Below the pieces are notes generated by a model. The model saw only the letters and a program-made list of their open reading frames with translations. It did not search any database and had not been told where the DNA came from. A DNA stretch of 64,000 nucleotides from Pseudobutyrivibrio sp. YE44 (GTDB lineage: Bacteria; Bacillota; Clostridia; Lachnospirales; Lachnospiraceae): positions 372,001 through 436,000 of the forward strand of contig NZ_FMXT01000002.1 in assembly GCF_900104335.1 (NCBI RefSeq), given 5' to 3'. The position numbers and the translations under genes were made by a program. Each line of letters starts with the position of its first letter. Position 1 is the first letter of the stretch. This document shows, piece by piece, positions 59,447-64,000 of this stretch.

Positions 59447-60943
59447 CTAAACTGCCTCTAATTCCTTTCTGATGTTTCCTACGCCCTTCATCTCTGCATG
59501 AATTGCAAGAACCTTCTTTGCAAGTCCATCGGAATAAAGATCAACGCCGAATACATCCTGACGCTTGAGCACATCCTTAGCTGGAAGCTGCTTTAACTCA
59601 TCAAGTAATGGATCTGGACTCTGCTCAAACTGTTTACCATTGTCATCTATTCCTTCAAGATATCTTAAATATCCGGCAAGTACAAGAGGAACGATTTTCA
59701 AATTCTCTGTGCTAAGAGATGAGTTGCTTCTGTATGCCTTGATTGTCTCACCAAAACGGATTGGAAGCTTCTGTGATGTGTCGCAGGCAATTCGCTGTGG
59801 TGTATCTGGCATAAATGGATTTGGAAGACGCTTTGTGAGAACCGCATCAAGGAAGGCGTCTGGCGAAAGCACCTTAGGGTCAACTACAACCTTCATACCC
59901 TCTTCCTTACCAAGTCTTGTTACAAGCTTCTTTAAGTCTTCATCCTCCATCTCATCATGGATTGTGTTGTAGCCAAGCAGGCAACCAAAGATTGCAAGGG
60001 CTGTGTGAAGAGGATTAAGGCAGGTGCACACCTTCATCTTCTCTGTTTTATCAACTGTCTCTCTATCTGTGAAAATGATTCCACCCTTTTCCAATTCTGG
60101 GCGTCCATTTGGGAATAAATCTTCGATGACCAAGTACTCTGTCTCCTCCGCATTTACGAAGTTGGCAACGTAGGTATTTTTGCTGGTAACGATAGGCTCT
60201 GCACCTTCCACACCATCAGCAATAAGCATCTCTTTTACTGTATCATCTGGTCTTGGTGTAATCTTGTCAATCATAGAAAGTGGGAAAGCAACCACTGATG
60301 GGTTAGTTACGTAATTTACGAAATCATTCTCACACTTTCCAGCGTGGAACCAATCCTTTGCAATATCAACAACAGCTTCCTTAAGCTTGTCTCCATTGTG
60401 TGAGCAGTTGTCCATGCTTACAATTGAAATAGGATATGCACCAGCATTAAATCTCTCAAAAATAAGGCCAACGACCTTGTCCATATAGGCACGTGTCTTG
60501 TAACCCTTTTCGGTAATTGTAAAGCTTACCATCTGAAGAGATGGGTTGCGGAAGATTTCCCGAAGTCTGACCATTTCCTTTTCATTGTCCTCATCTAAAA
60601 TGCAAGATTCAGCAATTGAACCAACAACCTTTTTCTCAACTGTTCCATCAGCCTTTAGCGTTGCAAGAATACTAAGGTCATCACATGGTCTGTTGTACTT
60701 CTCAATGATTTCATAGTCATACCCCTCTGCAACAATAAGGCCTCTATCCATAATTCCCTGATTCAAAAGATTCTCTACTACGTTTGCCTGAAAGGCTCTG
60801 AAAATATTACCTGCACCAAAGTGAACCCATACAGGTTTTTCCTTTGTGGCAGCTACCATCTTTTCTCTATCGTATTCTGGGAGCTTGTAACCCTTTTCCT
60901 CCCATAGGTTTCTGTCTTTAATTCCTTCGTTAGATAACTTCAT
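59447..60943 (-). CDS. uxuB: Fructuronate reductase UxuB (mannitol dehydrogenase family)
   Basis: A 498-residue NAD-dependent polyol dehydrogenase: WVHFGAGNIFRAFQANVVENLL (nucleotide-binding, 39-60), SMDNCSHNGDKLKEAV (about 189-204) and CLNPLHTALAIFGCLLGY (about 317-334). In this operon it should reduce fructuronate to mannonate for UxuA; tagaturonate reductase is the alternative. ATG 60943 follows AAAGGAGAAAAG. Confidence 0.92.
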   Translation of the reverse strand: MKLSNEGIKDRNLWEEKGYKLPEYDREKMVAATKEKPVWVHFGAGNIFRAFQANVVENLLNQGIMDRGLIVAEGYDYEIIEKYNRPCDDLSILATLKADGTVEKKVVGSIAESCILDEDNEKEMVRLREIFRNPSLQMVSFTITEKGYKTRAYMDKVVGLIFERFNAGAYPISIVSMDNCSHNGDKLKEAVVDIAKDWFHAGKCENDFVNYVTNPSVVAFPLSMIDKITPRPDDTVKEMLIADGVEGAEPIVTSKNTYVANFVNAEETEYLVIEDLFPNGRPELEKGGIIFTDRETVDKTEKMKVCTCLNPLHTALAIFGCLLGYNTIHDEMEDEDLKKLVTRLGKEEGMKVVVDPKVLSPDAFLDAVLTKRLPNPFMPDTPQRIACDTSQKLPIRFGETIKAYRSNSSLSTENLKIVPLVLAGYLRYLEGIDDNGKQFEQSPDPLLDELKQLPAKDVLKRQDVFGVDLYSDGLAKKVLAIHAEMKGVGNIRKELEAV

Positions 60944-60963
60944 TCTCTTTTCTCCTTTATTTT

Positions 60964-61012
60964 GACACCTCATCAGTCAGCTCCGCCGCCACCTTCTACT
61001 ATAGGAGAAGGC
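60964..61012. repeat. Dispersed junction repeat, copy 3 (uxuA/uxuB)
   Basis: GACACCTCATCAGTCAGCTCC at the start is shared with 34027-34047, then CGCC and a short CCTTCT/AGAAGG hairpin. It fills the gap between the uxuA stop and the uxuB ribosome binding site. Confidence 0.75.
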
Positions 61013-62076
61013 TATTTGCTTTTCTCGATCGCTTCCCAAAGTCCATTTATGTAGGTTGCCCCAAGAGCTCTATCGTAAAGACCATATCCTGGCATTGCCT
61101 TTTCTCCCCAAATCATACGACCGTGATCTGGTCTGATTGGTCCAGTGAATCCAATGTCATAAAGTGCTTTAACAATCTCGTACATATCAAAGCTTCCATC
61201 ACTTGAAAGATGTGCAGCTTCTTCAAAATCTGTTGGTGAATTGAACTTAAGATTTCTAACATGTGCAAAGTGAAGTCTTCCCTTAAGGCTTCTAATCATT
61301 GCTGGCAAATCGTTATCTAAGTTTGTACCATATGAACCTGAACAGAAGGTGACGCCATTGTGAGGGTTGTCTACCATCTTCATCATTCTCTGGATGTTTT
61401 CCTGATTGATGATGATTCTTGGAAGTCCAAATACTGGCCAAGCAGGATCATCTGGATGAATAGCCATGTTAATGTCATACTTGTCACAAACTGGCATGAT
61501 TCTTTCAAGGAAATATTTAAGATTTTCAAAAAGATCTTCGTCTGTAATATCCTTATACTCTTCAAAAAGTTCCTTTACATGAGCAAGTCTGTCTGGCTCC
61601 CAGCCTGGCATTACAGTTCCGTTTGTATCGCCTGCAATTGAGTTGAACATATCCTCTGGTACAAGTGCATCAACGGCCTCCTGTGTATAAGCAAGAACTG
61701 TTGAACCATCAGGACGCTTTCTAGCAAGCTCTGTTCTTGTCCAGTCAAATACTGGCATAAAGTTGTAGCATACAAGATGAATATCTTCCTCACCAAGATT
61801 CTTTAAAGTCTCGATGTAATTATCAATTAGCTGGTCACAGCTTGGCTTTCCAAGCTTGATATCTTCATGTACATTTACACTTTCAATACCTGCCACCTTA
61901 AGGCCTGCTGCCTCAACCTCATCCTTCATAGCCTTGATACGCTCTCGACTCCAAACCTCACCTGGCTTTGTATCATAAAGTGTTGTAATTACCCCGGTCA
62001 CCCCAGGTATCTGTCTAATCTGCTCTAGTGTAACGGTATCGAAATCTTTTCCATACCATCTCAGTGTCATTTCCAT
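61012..62076 (-). CDS. uxuA: Mannonate dehydratase UxuA
   Basis: A 354-residue TIM-barrel enzyme removing water from mannonate to give KDG. MTLRWYGKDFDTVTLEQIRQIPGVTGVITTLYD, MAIHPDDPAWPVFGLPRI (metal His) and IRPDHGRMIWGEKAMPGYGLYDRALG are UxuA motifs. AGGAGG precedes the start. Confidence 0.96.
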   Translation of the reverse strand: MEMTLRWYGKDFDTVTLEQIRQIPGVTGVITTLYDTKPGEVWSRERIKAMKDEVEAAGLKVAGIESVNVHEDIKLGKPSCDQLIDNYIETLKNLGEEDIHLVCYNFMPVFDWTRTELARKRPDGSTVLAYTQEAVDALVPEDMFNSIAGDTNGTVMPGWEPDRLAHVKELFEEYKDITDEDLFENLKYFLERIMPVCDKYDINMAIHPDDPAWPVFGLPRIIINQENIQRMMKMVDNPHNGVTFCSGSYGTNLDNDLPAMIRSLKGRLHFAHVRNLKFNSPTDFEEAAHLSSDGSFDMYEIVKALYDIGFTGPIRPDHGRMIWGEKAMPGYGLYDRALGATYINGLWEAIEKSK

Positions 62077-62105
62077 TATGCTCTAATCCTCCTAGTTACT
62101 CTCTC

Positions 62106-62191
62106 GCTAGTTACGGCTACAAGCCTGTTACTTTCTACGTTCAGCTTAGAAAGCTTCACTTAAGAAAGAACAGAGCTTGTTGCCTACTAGC
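62106..62191 (-). other. Conserved long hairpin, copy 2
   Basis: Minus strand GCTAGTAGGCAACAAGCTC to GGCTTGTAGCCGTAACTAGC. Stems CTAGT/ACTAG, GGC/GCC, CAAGC/GCTTG, CTGTT/AACAG, TTTCT/AGAAA. The ends match 42431-42523, while the middle stems differ in sequence and remain paired. Confidence 0.7.
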
Positions 62192-62205
62192 TATTTCTAC
62201 TTATC

Positions 62206-62276
62206 TTGATTAGCCCCTAACTTGTTTTACGACTAGTACTTAACTTGTTATACGACTAGCCCCTAACCTGTTTTAC
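62206..62276. repeat. Three 23-24 bp repeats over the kdgA stop codon
   Basis: Plus-strand units TAGCCCCTAACTTGTTTTAC, TAGTACTTAACTTGTTATAC and TAGCCCCTAACCTGTTTTAC. The third is the true kdgA end (VKQVRG and stop); the other two look like duplications of it. Confidence 0.75.
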
Positions 62277-62897
62277 AATAGTGGCTGCTTCTTCTGTAAG
62301 TTGCTCGATGGCAGTAAAGTCGCCTGACGCTATAAGGTCTCCCTTCACCATCCAAGTTCCGCCACAAGCAACAATCTTGTTGTACTTAAGGTAATCCTTC
62401 ACGTTGTCTTTGTTGATACCACCTGTTGGCATAAACTTAAGCTTTGTGTATGGTGCTGCCACAGCCTTAATCATTGGAAGTCCACCTGCTGGCTCAGCTG
62501 GGAAGAACTTCACAAAATCAAGTCCAAGCTCCATAGCCTGTTCCATCTCACCTGGTGTCTGAACACCTGGAGTCACAGGGTATCCCTTTTCCAAGCAGTA
62601 CTTAACCACATGTGGGTTAAAGCCTGGTGCAACAATAAACTTTGCTCCGGCTGCCATTGCCTTGTCTGCCTGCTCACAGGTAAGCACTGTGCCTGCCCCA
62701 ACAAGCATATCTGGAAAATCCTCTGAAAGGATTCTGATAACCTCTTCAGCGGCATCTGTTCTAAAAGTAACCTCTGCTGCAGGAAGACCACCATCCATAA
62801 GAGCCTGTCCCAAAGCATGAGCATCCTTTGCATCCTCTAAAACCACAACCGGAATAATTCCAATTTTTTCAAATTTCTCTTTCAAATCTTCGTACAT
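62256..62897 (-). CDS. kdgA: KDPG aldolase KdgA
   Basis: A 213-residue class I aldolase cleaving 2-keto-3-deoxy-6-phosphogluconate to pyruvate and glyceraldehyde-3-phosphate. PAAEVTFRTDAAEEVIR (catalytic Glu, about 42-58), ELGLDFVKFFPAEPAGG with the Schiff-base Lys near 130, and FMPTGGINKDN. GGAGAAGATACA precedes ATG 62897. First gene of the hexuronate unit. Confidence 0.96.
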   Translation of the reverse strand: MYEDLKEKFEKIGIIPVVVLEDAKDAHALGQALMDGGLPAAEVTFRTDAAEEVIRILSEDFPDMLVGAGTVLTCEQADKAMAAGAKFIVAPGFNPHVVKYCLEKGYPVTPGVQTPGEMEQAMELGLDFVKFFPAEPAGGLPMIKAVAAPYTKLKFMPTGGINKDNVKDYLKYNKIVACGGTWMVKGDLIASGDFTAIEQLTEEAATIVKQVRG

Positions 62898-62950
62898 TGT
62901 ATCTTCTCCTTCTCTCAAGCTTCCTATTTTGGAGGAAGCAGTAATTTATA

Positions 62951-63067
62951 GATTCTTGTTTTTCATCAGAAAAACAAGAATTGTACTGGACCAACTTTTA
63001 CATGAAATGGAAAAGTTGTCTGGCAAGGCCAGATTCTTGCTAGCAATTCCTTGTTTTGCCAGCAGAA
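62951..63067. repeat. Cluster of three palindromes upstream of kdgA
   Basis: ATTCTTGTTTTT/AAAAACAAGAAT at 62952-62981, CAACTTTT/AAAAGTTG at about 62991-63018, and TTCTTGCTAGCA with TTGCCAGCAGAA at 63033-63067, the last being a relative of 29088-29127. Promoter region of kdgA. Confidence 0.6.
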
Positions 63068-63288
63068 TTTCATTTTTTTTGGTTACTTTAATCTAGAAGT
63101 TGGTTGTAAACCTGTCATTTTTTTACTCTATGTGTTGAGTTATTTTTTACATTCTCATAATACTTTGTTCATTGGTGGTTTCCCATTGTCACAGTTGTCA
63201 CTCATATTGCAAATCTTGCGGTTATGTGTTAAATTTCAAAATATATTGAGAATGAATAAAGTTTGCCAACAGGTTGAAGCTCTTCAAT

Positions 63289-63488
63289 TATCGCGGGTGA
63301 ACGAGATTATGGGATTTTATAGACTTGCCATTGATAAAAATCTGCTGTTTTTTGTACTTTTTTATCAATGCCCCAACGCAGTTACTGGATTTGGGATGTA
63401 TGCCGCGATAAAATCTTCCAATTTTTGTCCATTTTTTATCAATGGCCCAATGAAGTTATAAGGCTTCTGAGACTTGCCGCGATAAACA
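63289..63488. repeat. Alternating GATAAA-type site array
   Basis: TTATCGCGG (-, 63289), CCATTGATAAAAA (+, 63328), TTTTTATCAATGCC (-, 63359), GCCGCGATAAA (+, 63402), TTTTTTATCAATGGCC (-, 63433), GCCGCGATAAA (+, 63478). The last four form two direct copies of a roughly 75-bp unit. The 62898-63640 spacer has no convincing gene; its longest ORFs are repeat-driven. Confidence 0.6.
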
Positions 63489-63640
63489 AGAACTTCTTAT
63501 ATCAGAAAACAAGAATAATAACTAGGATTTACATAATTAATAAGATCTTAATACTCATTACAAATGCTAATCTGAAACTGAGCCTCAGATTGACAATCAT
63601 ATACCCCTATTGTTTTCTTAAGAATAAAAGGATAAAGAAC

Positions 63641-64000
63641 ATGAAAAAGAATTTAAAAACCGAATTTTCCACAAGACAATACATGTTATCTCAAGATTTT
63701 GAGATCTATTACTATAGCGACAGAGTGCTACCTACAGTTACTGCCCACACCCATGATTATTTCGAGTTTTACTTTTTTATAGAGGGCAATATCATCATGT
63801 ATATAGATGGCAAGCAGTTTGTGCCAACCCCTGGCACTCTTATTATCATCCCGCCAAATCTACCTCACTATGCCAGACTGATTGATGGAGATGTTCCTTA
63901 CAGACGTTTTGTTTTCTGGGTCACAGAAGAATTCCTTAACACCCTTGGCGGATTATCAGAAGATTACCTTTATCTCACCAATAAGACAAAAACCACTGGC
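63641..64000 (+). CDS. AraC-family regulator, N-terminal part
   Basis: 120 codons open to the window edge. After about 30 residues a cupin-like ligand domain begins: VLPTVTAHTHDYFEFYFFIEG, MYIDGKQFVPTPGTLIIIPPNLPHYARLI. This is the N-terminal domain of AraC/XylS regulators; the HTH lies beyond the window. Divergent from kdgA, so a likely regulator of the hexuronate genes. AAAGGATAAAGAAC precedes the ATG. Confidence 0.85.
   Translation, partial: MKKNLKTEFSTRQYMLSQDFEIYYYSDRVLPTVTAHTHDYFEFYFFIEGNIIMYIDGKQFVPTPGTLIIIPPNLPHYARLIDGDVPYRRFVFWVTEEFLNTLGGLSEDYLYLTNKTKTTG

Noticed and set aside
63051-63461. Plus-strand 136-codon ORF in the kdgA/araC spacer
   Set aside because: It is made of repeat units (GATAAA array), has no ribosome binding site, and hydrophobicity comes from T-rich DNA.

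Overview
The window is about 64 kb of AT-rich DNA whose gene content fits an anaerobic gut or rumen Firmicute of the Lachnospiraceae (Butyrivibrio/Pseudobutyrivibrio-like). The grounds are AGGAGG ribosome binding sites throughout, an HrcA/CIRCE heat-shock operator, a TPP riboswitch with a Gram-positive style terminator, YesM/YesN-type two-component proteins, hexuronate catabolism fed by a TRAP transporter, 2-hydroxyacyl-CoA dehydratase subunits and a class II lanthipeptide locus. The genus is an inference. No rRNA, tRNA, CRISPR array or intact insertion sequence was found.

Layout. 1-2762 (minus): three lanthipeptide precursors followed by a LanM synthetase that runs off the left edge. 3022-9251: NagZ, a GNAT enzyme, a membrane-anchored XRE regulator, a glutaredoxin-like protein, a glycerate kinase broken by an in-frame TAA, a lipoprotein and two small overlapping genes. 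9425-13931: a segment bracketed by a diverged direct repeat, holding a Fic protein with Gln at the catalytic His position, flavin proteins, a GNAT enzyme and a 22-codon cysteine-containing ORF. 14350-18654: an NAD salvage operon (pncA-pncB-nrtR-pnuC-nadR) with two near-identical palindromes over its promoter. 18876-23083: a DUF805 membrane protein and a four-gene operon of unclear role. 23525-26271: two 2-hydroxyacyl-CoA dehydratase subunits. 26482-31867: two unknown proteins, a DUF362 ferredoxin, a GH27 galactosidase and Hsp20 under CIRCE. 31897-36398: thiW-thiM-thiE-thiD-thiC under a TPP riboswitch. 36526-42284: a soluble chemoreceptor with a FIST sensor, then a MacAB-type efflux system. 42561-46596: uppP, a small alarmone synthetase and a polar amino-acid ABC importer. 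46731-49822: two GGDEF proteins. 50275-62897: a TRAP transporter with its own two-component system and extra DctP sensor, then kdgK, uxaC, uxuB, uxuA and kdgA. 63641-64000: the start of an AraC-type regulator.

The hexuronate region reads as one unit. TRAP imports glucuronate or galacturonate; UxaC, UxuB, UxuA, KdgK and KdgA convert it to pyruvate and glyceraldehyde-3-phosphate; the DctP/YesM/YesN set and the terminal AraC protein are the likely controls.

The most unusual material is intergenic. Three spacers carry arrays of short sites in alternating orientation with pitches of roughly 30-40 bp (10487-10588, 30641-30900, 63289-63488). Two far-apart spacers carry a hairpin whose stems differ in sequence but stay paired (42431-42523 and 62106-62191). 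Other large palindromes lie at 23270-23511, 36119-36230 and 57849-57993, and a short dispersed repeat sits at three operon junctions and supplies the C-termini of ThiE and ThiM. Together with the three-precursor lanthipeptide locus these are the best candidates for undescribed biology here.
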